From contig JADJAE010000045.1 of the NCBI GenBank assembly GCA_016704445.1, positions 1 to 64,000 on the forward strand: a stretch of DNA of 64,000 bases, in the 5' to 3' direction. This DNA comes from Deltaproteobacteria bacterium (GTDB lineage: Bacteria; Myxococcota_A; Polyangia; Polyangiales; Ga0077539). Positions 9,781 to 20,137 of this stretch are shown in pieces; positions within the stretch are counted from its first letter, which is position 1, and each line of letters opens with the position of its first letter. Below the pieces are notes generated by a model that worked only from the letters and a program-made list of their open reading frames with translations, was not told the DNA's origin and did not search any database. Position numbers and translations under genes: made by a program.

Positions 9781-10931
9781 TCAGGGTTGCGGGGCGCCCT
9801 GTGGGACGGCGGGCTGCGGCTCGGCGGGGCCGTGCTCGGCGGGGTGGTTGTGCTCCGTCGGGTCGTCGCGCTCGTCGGCGGGGTCGGGCGTGGCGTCGCG
9901 CACGGCGGGGTGGTCGGCGATGACGTCGTCGAGCTCGGGGTCGGCGCCCGGCGGGGGCATGGCGGCGATGGTGTCGTCGCGCCCGGCGGCGGGGCTGTGG
10001 CGGGGCGGGTCGGCCGGGGGGTGGCCCTCGCGGCCGTAGCGCGGGCGCTCGCCCGGGCGCGACCAGTCGACCCAGTAGGCCGACGACGAGCGCACGTCCA
10101 TGTGGATGAACACCGAGCGCGGATAGAACCCGCAGCCCGTGTTGGGCAGCGTGCGGCAGTAGTCGCGCACGACGTGGTTGGGGACGCCGCGCACGCGGAA
10201 ATCCACGGCGTGGCCGACGTTGTGGTTGGAGTGCGCCGTGTACTGCCCGCGGCGCATGGGGCGGAAGCCCGAGATGACCTCGAGCACGCGGCCGCCGAAG
10301 TGGTCGCTGAAGAGCGCCAGCTGCCGGACGAGGCGCGGGTCGATGTTGTGGGTGCGGCCGTCGGTGGAGCGCAGGAGGCCGCGCATGACGCCGAGCACGC
10401 CGCGGCCGGGGCGGCGGAGGTTGGCGGTGACCTGCTGGCTGGTGGCGAGGCGCACCAGGGTGGCGATGCCGGGGCGGCGGGCGCAGCCCCAGCGGCCGCA
10501 GGCGGGGCGCCCCCGCGGCGGGTGGGCCAGGCCACCGGGCGGCGCAGCACGGCGACGCGGGAGATGGGCACCCGGGGCGCGGCGGCCGAGAGGGTGGCGG
10601 GGCGCACGGCGGTCATGGTCTCCGGGCGCGGCGGGGCGGCGGGGCGGCGGGGTGCGAACCAGGGGGCGGCGGCGGCGACGGCGTTGCCGGGGAGGCGCAG
10701 CGACTGGTTGCGCCGGAGGGCGTAAGGGCTCGTGGAGGTGGTTGCGCTCGGCGAGCTGGGTCACCGTCACGTGGTGCATCGCGGCGATGATGGACAGCGA
10801 CTCGCCGCGCTGGACCACGTGGGTCGTCGGCGGCTCGCGGACACCTGGGCCTGCGCCTCACGCGGGGCGCCCACGAGGCGCAGGAGCCCCGCGACGATGG
10901 CCAGCCAGCTCGCGGCGGTGAGGTCTCTCAC
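9781..10931 (-). CDS. LysM domain plus DUF882/M15-type peptidase, secreted (frameshifts)
   Basis: A GTG at 10931 gives a signal peptide (VRDLTAASWLAIVAGLLRLV, ending AQAQ). A frame change near 10815 leads into a LysM domain (VVQRGESLSIIAAMHHVTVTQ, AERNHLHEP, then after a shift near 10735 YALRRNQSLRLPGN). A third shift near 10490 reaches the catalytic domain: NIDPRLVRQLALFSDHFGGRV, VISGFRP, the metal-site pattern HSNHNVGHAVDF (HxxGxAxD) and VFIHMDV (HxD). These are the zinc residues of the DUF882/YcbK branch of M15 peptidases, which trim peptidoglycan. The LysM would bind the glycan. The C-terminus is a long Pro/Asp/His-rich tail. It follows dnaK by 83 bp. Frame changes look like sequence errors because the domain pieces are complete. 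Confidence 0.78.
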
Positions 10932-10940
10932 AGGCCAGTG

Positions 10941-10970
10941 GCCGTAGCGTGGAACCTCGCGCCCGGTCAA
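10941..10970 (-). promoter_or_regulatory. Candidate promoter of the LysM peptidase gene, leaderless geometry
   Basis: On the minus strand TTGACC (10965-10970), an 18-bp spacer, and TACGGC (10941-10946). The -10 box ends 9 nt before the GTG at 10931, so transcription would begin at or next to the start codon, and no Shine-Dalgarno is present. The same geometry occurs before tatT and the cytochrome gene. Confidence 0.4.
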
Positions 10971-11013
10971 GGGAGCCTCTGGGCTCGCGGGGAGGAGAGG
11001 AGAGGCGGGGCGC

Positions 11014-12826
<1,813 letters not shown>

Positions 12827-12845
12827 GAGCTAGGTCCCCTCCCGA

Positions 12846-13509
12846 TCAGTTGGCGTTGGAGTCGTCGTCGCTGGACGGCGCGGGCGCGGGCGCGCCCTTC
12901 GACACCGCCACCATCGCCGGCCGCAGCAGCCGCTCGCCGAGCTGGTAGCCCGGCACGAGCTCGATCGCCACGATGCCCGCGGCGTGCTCGGCGCTCTCCA
13001 CCTGCTGGATGGCCTCGTGGACGTTCGGGTCGAAGGGCTGCCCGACGGGCCGCAGGCGCTGGCCCCCGAGGCGGCCGATGGTGTCGTCGAAGAGCTTGAG
13101 CACCATCACGACGCCCTCGGCGATGGCCTTGGTGTCGGCCCCGGTCTTGGCGTACGTGGCCGCGCGCTCGAGGTTGTCGAACACCGGCAGCAGCTCGCGC
13201 AGCACGTCTTCGCGGCCGCGGTGCTTCGCGTCCTGCTCGTCGCGCTTGCTGCGCTTGCGGTAGTTGTCGAAGTCCGCGAGGGTGCGCAGCAGCTGGTCTT
13301 TCAGCTTGTCGCGCTCGGCGGTGACCACCGCGACGGGGTCGACCGGGGGCGGCGGGACGCTGGCCCAGGGGCGGGGGGCTCACGGACTCCGCCGGGGGAG
13401 GCGGGCGGCTCTGGGTGGGGCTGGTGCTGGCGGCGGTCTCCGGGGTGTCCGAGGTGTTGCCCGGGGTCTCGGTGCCATTGTCATCGGGAGAGTTCTGGTT
13501 TGTCGCCAT
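12846..13509 (-). CDS. grpE: Nucleotide exchange factor GrpE (one frameshift near 13375)
   Basis: Exchange factor that releases ADP from DnaK. The best start is ATG 13509 (MATNQNSPDDNGTE), giving an acidic, disordered N-terminus of about 45 residues; a one-base shift in the G/C-rich stretch near 13375 joins it to the conserved body VVTAERDKLKDQLLRTLADFDNYRKRSKRD, which is the long coiled-coil helix of GrpE. The beta-domain follows (FDPNVHEAIQQVES, IVAIELVPGYQLGERLLRPAMVAVSKG), which is the family signature. About 220 residues in total, ending in a polar Ala/Asp/Asn tail. It lies directly upstream of dnaK in the same transcription unit. An internal start at 13328 is possible but would drop the usual N-terminal extension. 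Confidence 0.92.
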
Positions 13510-13570
13510 GAGGAAGGACCTGTCAGGGGGCTCAAACAGCGCCGCGCGACGCGTCGCAGGGTTGACCTGT

Positions 13571-13598
13571 CTATCATGACGGCCCCGCGGAGTGGCAA
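13571..13598 (-). promoter_or_regulatory. Possible promoter upstream of grpE-dnaK
   Basis: On the minus strand TTGCCA (13593-13598), 16-bp spacer, TGATAG (13571-13576), about 60 nt before the grpE ATG. The flanking CTTG start is compatible with either a housekeeping or a heat-shock sigma factor. I see no CIRCE inverted repeat. Weak evidence. Confidence 0.25.
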
Positions 13599-13724
13599 GC
13601 CTTCCCGCGGCACTGCGCCCCGATGATCGACGTGGGCCTCGAGGTGCCCGGCGCCGATGCCAGCGGGAGGAGCGAACAGGGAGAAGGGGGAAAGGAGGAG
13701 AGAGGCGGAGGGAGGAGCGGACGA

Positions 13725-14744
13725 TCAGCGCGCGAGGCCCTGCACGCGGTTGATGAACGCCGCGTCGGCGATGCGGCCCACGAGGCGGGCGCGGGTGCGG
13801 GTGAAGACCTCGTTCCACTGGGCGCGCTCGGTGGCGCCGATGGTGGCGACGGTGATGCCGCGGGTGCCGATGGAGCGCACCGCCGCGGCCTCGTCGCGCC
13901 GCAGGTTCTGGATGAGCAGCTGGTGGAACTGCGTGGCCGTCTCGCGCAGGATCACCTGCTGGTCGGCCGGGAGCGAGTTGATCTGCCGCTTGCCGAAGAT
14001 GGTCGCGCCCACGATGACGTTGGTGGGCATGTCGAGCATGTGCGTGGCGCGCGTCGTCCACTGCAGCGACACCGCCGCGACCGGCGAGGTGATGAACGAG
14101 TCGACCCGGTTGGTCTGGAGGGCGGTGAGCACCTCGGGGAGCTGCATCGCCACGGGGCTCACGCCGAGCTCGGTGTAGAAGCTCGGCATCACCAGGTCGT
14201 CGCGCCAGACGTACGGGTGCGTGCCGCGCATGTCGGCCGGCGTGCGCACCGGGACGCGCGAGAAGATGCGGCCGAAGCCCACGTTGGCCCAGCCCATGAA
14301 CGCGTAGCCCGCGGAGTCGAAGGCCTGGACGATGTCGGCGTTGGTGCCGACCCGCGCCGCGTCGAGCTGCGCGTTGGACCAGAACATCCCGGGCATCTGG
14401 AACACCAGCGCGGGGCGGTGCACCTGCGCGAGGCCCACCGCGGTGACCGAGCCCGCGTCGAGGCGGCCCGCGCGGATCTTGCGCACCACCTCGGACTCGT
14501 CGCCCTGCACGCCGCCGGGGTAGATGCGCAGCGACAGGGCCTTGTTGGTGCGGCGGCGGAGCTCACGGTTCCACGCCTCGAGCACGCGCATCCACGTCGA
14601 GCCCGCGGGGGCCAGCGTGGCGAGCGAGAGGGTGCGGGTCGCCGCAGGCGCGGGCGCGGGCTGCGCCTCGACCGCGCGGCCAGCGAAGAGCGCGCCGAAG
14701 GCGCCGAAACCGACCGCCAATAGAGCCAACCGATAGCGCTTCAT
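13725..14744 (-). CDS. dctP: TRAP transporter solute-binding protein DctP
   Basis: Periplasmic receptor of a tripartite ATP-independent periplasmic transporter. Start taken at ATG 14744 (MKRYRLALLAVGFGAFGALFA), which gives a signal peptide cleaved after AVEAQ. The mature protein begins TRTLSLATLAPAGSTWMRVLEAWNRELRRRTN, the standard first strand and helix of the DctP family, and contains the arginine-bearing ligand segment (YPGGVQGDESEVVRKIRAGRLDAGSVTAVGL), then LPEVLTALQTNRVDSFITSP and the C-terminal helices. 339 residues is typical. It lies about 65 bp after tatT. The membrane subunits dctQ and dctM are not in this window, since the next genes are grpE and dnaK, so they are encoded elsewhere or absent. 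Confidence 0.9.
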   Translation of the reverse strand: MKRYRLALLAVGFGAFGALFAGRAVEAQPAPAPAATRTLSLATLAPAGSTWMRVLEAWNRELRRRTNKALSLRIYPGGVQGDESEVVRKIRAGRLDAGSVTAVGLAQVHRPALVFQMPGMFWSNAQLDAARVGTNADIVQAFDSAGYAFMGWANVGFGRIFSRVPVRTPADMRGTHPYVWRDDLVMPSFYTELGVSPVAMQLPEVLTALQTNRVDSFITSPVAAVSLQWTTRATHMLDMPTNVIVGATIFGKRQINSLPADQQVILRETATQFHQLLIQNLRRDEAAAVRSIGTRGITVATIGATERAQWNEVFTRTRARLVGRIADAAFINRVQGLAR

Positions 14745-14809
14745 GGTGAGTGTCACTCCTGAGAAGGATTTGTGGTTCCCGCCGAGACGTCGCCCGGTGG
14801 GACGTTGAT

Positions 14810-15859
14810 TCACTGGCGGGGGGAGCGGGAGCGGGAGCGGGAGCGGGAGCGTCGGCCGCCGGGGCGGGAGCGTCGGCCGCCGGGGCGGGGGCGTCACCCG
14901 CGGGAGCGTCGCCCGCGGGCGCCGTGTCATCGGCGGGGGCGATGAGGTCGTCGACCTGCGCGAGGTAGCGACGAGCGCGGCGCTTGGCGATCTGGTTGGC
15001 GAGGCGCTGCTCGGGCATCACGTCGCCCGCGTCGATGACCTCCTGGAGGAGGCGGGTGTAGAGCGCGCGGTCTTGCACCATCACCGCGTACACCCGGGCC
15101 ATCATGACCTTGTACGTGAGGAAGTTGCCGCCGGTGCGCGCGATGGCCGTCTCGAACATCTCGCGCGCCCGCACCGGGTCGCCGCCGAGGGAGGCCGACG
15201 TGCGGGCGTAGTACGAGCCCATCGCGACGTACGGCGCGTGGTTGTTGAAGGTCGGGTCGAGCGCGAACACCCGCTCGAAGCAGGCGATGGCGAAGGGCAG
15301 GTCGGCCAGCACATCAGGGTCTTCCTTGTTCAGGCTGATGCCGCGCCCAGTTGTAGCCGAGCCAGAAGACCATCCCGGCCTGCTCCTGGTCGTCGAACTG
15401 CTGGAGGTACGAGCGCCACGCGTCGATGCCGCGGCCGTAGGCCCCGGCCGCGCCGCCGTCGCCGTCTTCTTCGAGGGTGAGCGCCTCGAAGCCCACCTGC
15501 TTGCCGCGGAGGTACGCCAGGGTGGCGCGGTTGCGGTAGTACTCGATGCGCGCCTCGTCGTCGGCGACCTCGGCCTCCTCCATGCGGTCTTCGAGGAAGG
15601 CGAAGCCGAAGGAGCCCAGCGCGCGCATCAGGTTGCCGCGCAGCAGCTGGTTCTGCGGGATCACCAGCAGCAGACCCTCCATCTGCGTGATGGAGTACGG
15701 CAGCGCGGCCTCGGCCGTCGCCGGGTCGGTGAACGCCTGCATCGCAGGCGCCGCCTGGTTCATGATGCGCGCGGTGGAATTCGCGGCCAGCTTGGCAAGG
15801 CACCCTGTCTGCCCGAGCGCGAGTGCCGCGACCAGGAACCCCGTGTGAAAACGTCGCAT
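14810..15859 (-). CDS. tatT: TRAP-associated TPR lipoprotein TatT (frameshifts)
   Basis: TatT is a TPR-fold periplasmic lipoprotein found next to dctP in some TRAP systems and thought to form a complex with the receptor. Start at ATG 15859: MRRFHTGFLVAALALGQTGC, with a lipobox GQTGC. The body is helical and TPR-like (YSITQMEGLLLVIPQNQLLRG, LGSFGFAFLEDRMEEAE, DAWRSYLQQFDDQEQAGMVFWLGYNWG). A one-base break near 15330 separates it from the second half (ADLPFAIACFERVFALDPTFN, RAREMFETAIARTGGNFLTYKVMMARVYAV). The C-terminus is an Ala/Pro repeat tail; a break in the G-run near 14820 probably restores the stop at 14810, just before dctP, rather than a read into dctP. No RBS is visible, consistent with a leaderless start. 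Confidence 0.85.
14819..14892. repeat. Hexanucleotide and 21-bp tandem repeats in tatT tail
   Basis: GGGAGC is repeated five times (14821-14850), followed by two 21-bp units starting GTCGGCCGCCGGGGCGGG (14851-14871 and 14872-14892). They encode the Ala/Pro-rich end of TatT. The G-run beside them is the likely site of a sequence-length error affecting the stop codon. Confidence 0.8.
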
Positions 15860-15867
15860 GGCGAAAG

Positions 15868-15897
15868 GGGTTAGTCCCAACGCACGGTCCATGTCAA
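15868..15897 (-). promoter_or_regulatory. Candidate tatT-dctP promoter, leaderless geometry
   Basis: A perfect TTGACA (15892-15897 on the minus strand), an 18-bp spacer, and TAACCC (15868-15873). The -10 ends 8 nt before the tatT ATG at 15859, so the transcript would begin at about the start codon. No Shine-Dalgarno sequence lies in between. Confidence 0.45.
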
Positions 15898-16029
15898 CGC
15901 CCACGAGGGAGGGTTGTACGAAGGTCCGCCCCGGTGGTGTGCTAACCCCCGTACCCGGCGCACCCGCGCGGCCCTACACCGTCCAGAGCCCCCTTCGCAC
16001 CCGGGAGCTTGGAACCCCCACCGAACCCA

Positions 16030-16614
16030 ATGCCCTCCCCCAACCGCCGCGCCCCGCTGCTCGCCCTCGCCATCACCCTGGGCCTCGCGCCCGCGGCGTC
16101 GGGCACCACCCTCGTCGCGCGCCCCCTCGACGCGATGATCCGCGAGGCCGACGCCGTCGCGCTGGTCACCACCCCCGCCGCGCTCGTCGCCCGCGCCCGC
16201 TGGGTCGAAGGGCGCATCGTCACCGAGCTCGACGTCTCCGTGCTCGAGGCCCTGCGCGGCGAGCTCGCCGTCGGCCCGCTCACGCTCCGGCTCCCCGGCG
16301 GCACCGTCGGGGCGGTCACCCAGCACCTCCCCGGCGCGCCCGCCTTCGCCCCCAACGGCACCTGGATCGTGCTCCTGCGCCGCCTGCCCGACGGCGCGTA
16401 CACCGTCTTCGACCTGTGCCTCGGGCAGCTCCCCGTCGCGCTCGACCCGGACACCCGCTCCCCCGTCGTGCGCCCCCCCTCCGCCGCCGAGGTCACCCTC
16501 GTGCCCGACCCCCGCGCCCCCGTTGCCACCGCGAGCTCCGGGCTCCAGGAGATCCCCGCCGCGGGCCTCGCCGTCGAGCGCTTCGCCGCCCTCGTCCGCG
16601 CCCTCCCCCGCTGA
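16030..16614 (+). CDS. Secreted protein of unknown function
   Basis: 194 residues from ATG 16030 (MPSPNRRAPLLALAITLGLAPAASG), which gives a clear signal peptide; an ATG seven codons earlier only adds a Pro-rich stub. The mature part begins TTLVARPLDAMIREADAVALV and continues as beta-strands with VEGRIVTELDVSVLEALRG, LRLPGGTVGAV and GTWIVLLRRLPDGAYTVF. That pattern (a short 'L..L...ADAVV.G.V' start followed by a repeated strand with LPGG) is common in secreted proteins placed directly before matrixin-type proteases in myxobacteria. It lies 19 bp before the matrixin gene and is probably in one unit with it. The function is not known. Confidence 0.7.
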   Translation: MPSPNRRAPLLALAITLGLAPAASGTTLVARPLDAMIREADAVALVTTPAALVARARWVEGRIVTELDVSVLEALRGELAVGPLTLRLPGGTVGAVTQHLPGAPAFAPNGTWIVLLRRLPDGAYTVFDLCLGQLPVALDPDTRSPVVRPPSAAEVTLVPDPRAPVATASSGLQEIPAAGLAVERFAALVRALPR

Positions 16615-16633
16615 CGCGCGCCGAGTCCCTCCC

Positions 16634-17533
16634 ATGCGCCCACCCCCTCGCGGCCTCCCTCTTCTCCCTCTCCTCTCCCTCTCCCGATGACCGCGCGCCT
16701 ACTGCCGCACCACCACCTGCGGCGCGCAGCCCGACCCCACGGCCTGCCCCACCTGCGGCACCCCCATCTCCTGGGGGCGCGCGTGCATCGGCCTCCGCGT
16801 CGACCCGCGGGTGCTCCCCGACGCCCTCACCGCCGGCGCCTTCCACGGCCACGTCGTCGACGCCGCGCGCGCCTGGTCGTCGCCCTGTCCGGGCAGCACC
16901 CTCCCCGCGGCCTTCTCGCTCACCGTCCTCGACGACCTCGTCACCCCGGTGGGCTACTTCGAGGGCGCGCCCAACTCCAACACCGTCACCTTCCGCCCCC
17001 GCTGGGGCGACGACGCCTTCCACGCCCCCGACGCCGCGGCCATCACCATCGTCACCTTCACCTCCGCGAGCGCGCGCATCCTCGACGCCGACACCGAGCT
17101 CAACCTCCGCACCGACGCCAACCCGCGCGGCTTCGTGTTCGCCACCGACGGGCGCCCCAACGCGGCCGACCTCCCCACCATCGTCACCCACGAGCTCGGG
17201 CACACCCAGGGCCTCGCCCACTCCGCCGAGCGCACCGCCGTGATGTGGTACTCCGCGGGCCGCGGCGAGCAGCGGCGCGTGCCCACCGCCGACGACCGCG
17301 CCGGGCTCTGCGCCATCTACCCCCCGCGCAGCGTCGGGGCCTGCGAGCCCGACCCCGGGCTGCTCACCTTCCGCGGGGGAGGCATCTCCTGCGCGACGTC
17401 GCCGCGCAGGGGCCGCGCGCCCTGGCCGGCGGGCCTCGCGCTCGCGGCCCTCGCGGCGCTCACTCGGTGGGGCCGTGCCAGCTCCGCCCCTCGTCGCGCG
17501 TCTCCAGAAGGTGCAGCCCCCCCGCGGTCGTGA
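16634..17533 (+). CDS. Matrixin-type zinc metalloprotease with in-frame TGA after its signal peptide
   Basis: The frame from ATG 16634 encodes MRPPPRGLPLLPLLSLSR and then meets TGA at 16688; immediately after, in the same frame, comes the mature start AYCRTTTCGAQPD, with CPTCGTPISWGRACIGLRVD. The catalytic helix has THELGHTQGLAHS (HExxHxxGxxH, about 17190-17225) followed by the Met-turn VMWYSAG, so this is an M10 metzincin. It ends YPPRSVGACEPDP and a Cys/Gly segment (GGGISCATSP) followed by a hydrophobic helix, like a MYXO-CTERM tail. The TGA is probably an error or two compensating indels, as the signal peptide and mature parts fit. The last 74 bp overlap the end of the convergent gene, so the true stop may be earlier. 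Confidence 0.75.
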
Positions 17534-19232
17534 CCGCCAGCAGCACCCGCGTCGCGTCGCTGTACAGCTCCACCCCCTGCACCAGCGCCCCGTGCTGCGC
17601 CGCCGCGGCGTCGAGCAGCACCCGCTCGTCGCCCCACGCCCCGTCGCCCGCCCCGCGGCGCTGGACGCCCACGATCGTCCCGCTCGCCCGCGCGCTCAGC
17701 AGCGTGCCGTGCGCCGTGCGCGCGAAGCGCTGCGGCCACTCGGGGTGCATCCGCCGCCCGCCCGCCGCCGTCGGCGTCACGTACACCGGCAGGTCGACCG
17801 GCTGCGGCGTCGCCGGCGCCTCGGCGGACCCGCACCCCCGCGCGCCGCACCACACCACCGGGCTCGACCGCGGGCGCTCGCGGCCGTGCAGCAGCAGCCC
17901 CCCCGCATCGCAGCGCAGCGTCGCCGCCTCGTCGAAGCGCCGCCCGGGGCCCGGCCGCGCGCTCCACACCTCCGTCGCCGCGGCGCCGTCGATCGTCGCG
18001 AGGCGCCACTGGTCGCGCCCCGTCACGGCCAGCCAGAGCGTCGCGCCGGAGCGGCACATCGTGAGCCCCGGCCGCCGGTCGCGGGTGCGCCACGCGTCGG
18101 GGACCGCCACCGGCAGCGCACCGCCGCCCGCGCGCCGCCCGTCGCCCGGCACCACGCGCACCGCCGCCCCGTCGCCGTCGGGCGCCGTGTACGCCGCGAA
18201 GACCGCCGCGGTGCCTTCGCCCACCGCGACCCGCTCGTCCGCCGTGGAGCTTACCGAGTCTTGTAAGAGCCGCACCGCCGTGGCCGGCTCGCGGCCCGCC
18301 ACCGGGAGGCGCGCCAGCACCGGCCCCTGCCCCCGCACGGCCTCGCCCAGCCAGAACACCCCGTCGCGCACGACCCCGTCGAGCTGCACCCCCGTCGGGT
18401 CGACCCCCGCGGGCGGCGCCGCGATGCGGGCCACCCCGAGCGCCGCGTCGACCCCGTCGAGCAGCACCGGCGAGAGCCCGTCCCCGCGGCCGTCTTCGGG
18501 CAGCACCCGCACCAGCCCCGACGGGCCCAGCGACCACACCCGCGCCTCGTCGCGCGCCCGCACCACCACCGTAGGAGCGCCGAGCCCCAGGGACACCGCC
18601 GAGATCGCCGGGGCGGGGGTGCCCACGAGGAAGCGCCGCGGGCTCCCGAGCGGCAGCGGGAAGAGCCCCGGCAGGTCGACGGTCACCGGCGAGGGCATCG
18701 GGGTCACCGCCGGGGCGCGCCGGCCCTTCGACTCGAAGACCATCGCCCCCCCGGTGGCGAGGTCGATCTCCGCGGCGGTGCGCGCGAGCAGCTCGGCCAC
18801 CAGGTCGAGGTCGGTCTCCGCGTCGCCCGCCCGCACCTGCCACACGAGGCCCACGCGCGACATGGCGCGGGTGAGCTCGCGCGCGCGGCGGGCCACCTGG
18901 GTGCGGGCCGCGCCGGGCCGGCCCGTGACGTCGACCGCGGCGCCCTCCACCGTCAGCGCGCGGGCGAGCGGGAGGCAGTCGTCGATCCAGGTGGACGACG
19001 GGGTGAGGGAGGTGTCCATCGCGAGGCGGCGCAGGCGCTGGCGGGTCTCGTCGACGTGGTCGACCCGGCGCGCCCCGTCGGGCCCGACGAGGCACAGTCC
19101 CAGGGCCGCGAAGCGCTCGCTCGCTGCGACCGGGCGCGCGGCCGTGCGGCGGCGCCAGTGCTCGACCCCGTACGCGAAGACCCCGATCGCCGCGAAGGCC
19201 AGCAGCGTCGAGTGGGAGTTCGTGCGGCGCAT
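17460..19232 (-). CDS. Membrane-anchored protein with propeller-like domain, unknown function
   Basis: 590 residues, intact. An N-terminal membrane anchor (LLAFAAIGVFAYGVEHWRRR) is followed by a helical region with WIDDCLPLARALTVEGAAVDV, then a long beta-rich region in repeated blocks ending in short strands (RVWSLGPSGLVRVLPEDG, LWLAVTGRDQWRLATIDG, LLHGRERPRSSPVVWC, GGLHLLETRDEGRSW), the last of which resembles a BNR/sialidase-like repeat (DEGRSW). It probably forms a beta-propeller outside the cytoplasm. Divergent from the IMPase gene (77 bp apart) and convergent with the matrixin gene. No enzyme motif recognised. Confidence 0.75.
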   Translation of the reverse strand: MRRTNSHSTLLAFAAIGVFAYGVEHWRRRTAARPVAASERFAALGLCLVGPDGARRVDHVDETRQRLRRLAMDTSLTPSSTWIDDCLPLARALTVEGAAVDVTGRPGAARTQVARRARELTRAMSRVGLVWQVRAGDAETDLDLVAELLARTAAEIDLATGGAMVFESKGRRAPAVTPMPSPVTVDLPGLFPLPLGSPRRFLVGTPAPAISAVSLGLGAPTVVVRARDEARVWSLGPSGLVRVLPEDGRGDGLSPVLLDGVDAALGVARIAAPPAGVDPTGVQLDGVVRDGVFWLGEAVRGQGPVLARLPVAGREPATAVRLLQDSVSSTADERVAVGEGTAAVFAAYTAPDGDGAAVRVVPGDGRRAGGGALPVAVPDAWRTRDRRPGLTMCRSGATLWLAVTGRDQWRLATIDGAAATEVWSARPGPGRRFDEAATLRCDAGGLLLHGRERPRSSPVVWCGARGCGSAEAPATPQPVDLPVYVTPTAAGGRRMHPEWPQRFARTAHGTLLSARASGTIVGVQRRGAGDGAWGDERVLLDAAAAQHGALVQGVELYSDATRVLLAVTTAGGLHLLETRDEGRSWHGPTE

Positions 19233-19309
19233 CGGTGGGGGTTGGGCGATGGTAGCGGCGCGGGGGCGGTCCCGCCATGCGCACGGCGTGGTAGGACCGC
19301 GCGGCGCCC

Positions 19310-20137
19310 ATGGATGTGACCCTCGCCGACGCAGACGCGCTGCTGGCCGCGGCCCGCGAGGCCGCCGCCGTCTTGATGGAGGGCTACCGCCGCCCGGTCG
19401 AGGTGGAGCACAAGGGCCCCATCGACCTGGTCACCCGCTGGGACCGCGCCAGCGAGGACCGCCTCCGCGCCGCCCTCGCGCGGGCCTTCCCCGGCGTCAC
19501 CCTCGTGGCCGAGGAGAGCAGCACCGGCGCCGCCCCCGACGGCCTCGCGCTCTGGGCCGACCCCCTCGATGGCACCACCAACTTCGTCCACGGCCTACCC
19601 CTCTTCGCGGTGTCCATCGGGCTCGCGGCGGGGCCCACGCTGCTCGCCGGCGCGGTGGTCGCGCCCGCCCTCGGCCTGGCGTGGCACGGCGCGCGCGGCC
19701 ACGGCGCGTACCGCAACGGAATACCCTGCCAGGTAAGCGCCACGGCCTCCCTCGACCGGGCGCTGCTGGCGACGGGCTTCCCCTACGACAACGCCACCAA
19801 CCCCCTCGACAACTTCGCGGAGTTCGCGGCCCTCACCCGGCGCTCGCGGGGCGTTCGTCGCTGCGGGGCCGCCTCGCTCGACCTGTGCTTCACGGCCGAC
19901 GGCACCTTCGACGGCTACTGGGAGCGCTCCTCAAGCCCTGGGACCCGCCGCCGGCGCCCTGCTGGTGACCGAAGCGGGCGGCTCGGTCACGGCCCTCGAC
20001 GGCGGGGTGATGGACTTCCGCGAGGGATGGCTCGCGGCGAGCAACGGGCGGTGCACGACGAGCTCGTCGCGGCGCTGGCTGCGGTGCCGCGGCGGCGGGT
20101 GAGCGGCGGCGGGCGCCGCCTGGCTGGAAGGGACTAA
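19310..20137 (+). CDS. Inositol-monophosphatase family phosphatase (frameshifts near 19935 and 20045)
   Basis: Mg-dependent, Li-sensitive-type phosphatase fold. From ATG 19310 the sequence has VTRWDRASEDRLRAAL, the metal-binding LVAEESSTG (Glu-Glu) and the signature WADPLDGTTNFVHG, then the second half including GVRRCGAASLDLCFTADGTFDGYWE. Near 19935 the frame must shift to read the C-terminal signature as KPWD followed by AAGALLVTEAGGSVTALDGG, and again near 20045 to reach the final helix VHDELVAALAAV. 275 residues fits the family (IMPase, CysQ-like and related); the substrate is not determinable. The stop TAA (20135-20137) interlocks with the stop of the convergent Spo0M-like gene. Confidence 0.88.
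   Translation: MDVTLADADALLAAAREAAAVLMEGYRRPVEVEHKGPIDLVTRWDRASEDRLRAALARAFPGVTLVAEESSTGAAPDGLALWADPLDGTTNFVHGLPLFAVSIGLAAGPTLLAGAVVAPALGLAWHGARGHGAYRNGIPCQVSATASLDRALLATGFPYDNATNPLDNFAEFAALTRRSRGVRRCGAASLDLCFTADGTFDGYWERSSSPGTRRRRPAGDRSGRLGHGPRRRGDGLPRGMARGEQRAVHDELVAALAAVPRRRVSGGGRRLAGRD

Noticed and set aside
10973..10986. 5-bp hairpin after dnaK as a terminator
   Set aside because: The stem GAGCC/GGCTC is short, has no T-run, and overlaps the candidate promoter of the LysM gene region; too weak to annotate.
13500..13640. CIRCE/HrcA operator before grpE
   Set aside because: No TTAGCACTC-N9-GAGTGCTAA-type inverted repeat was found.
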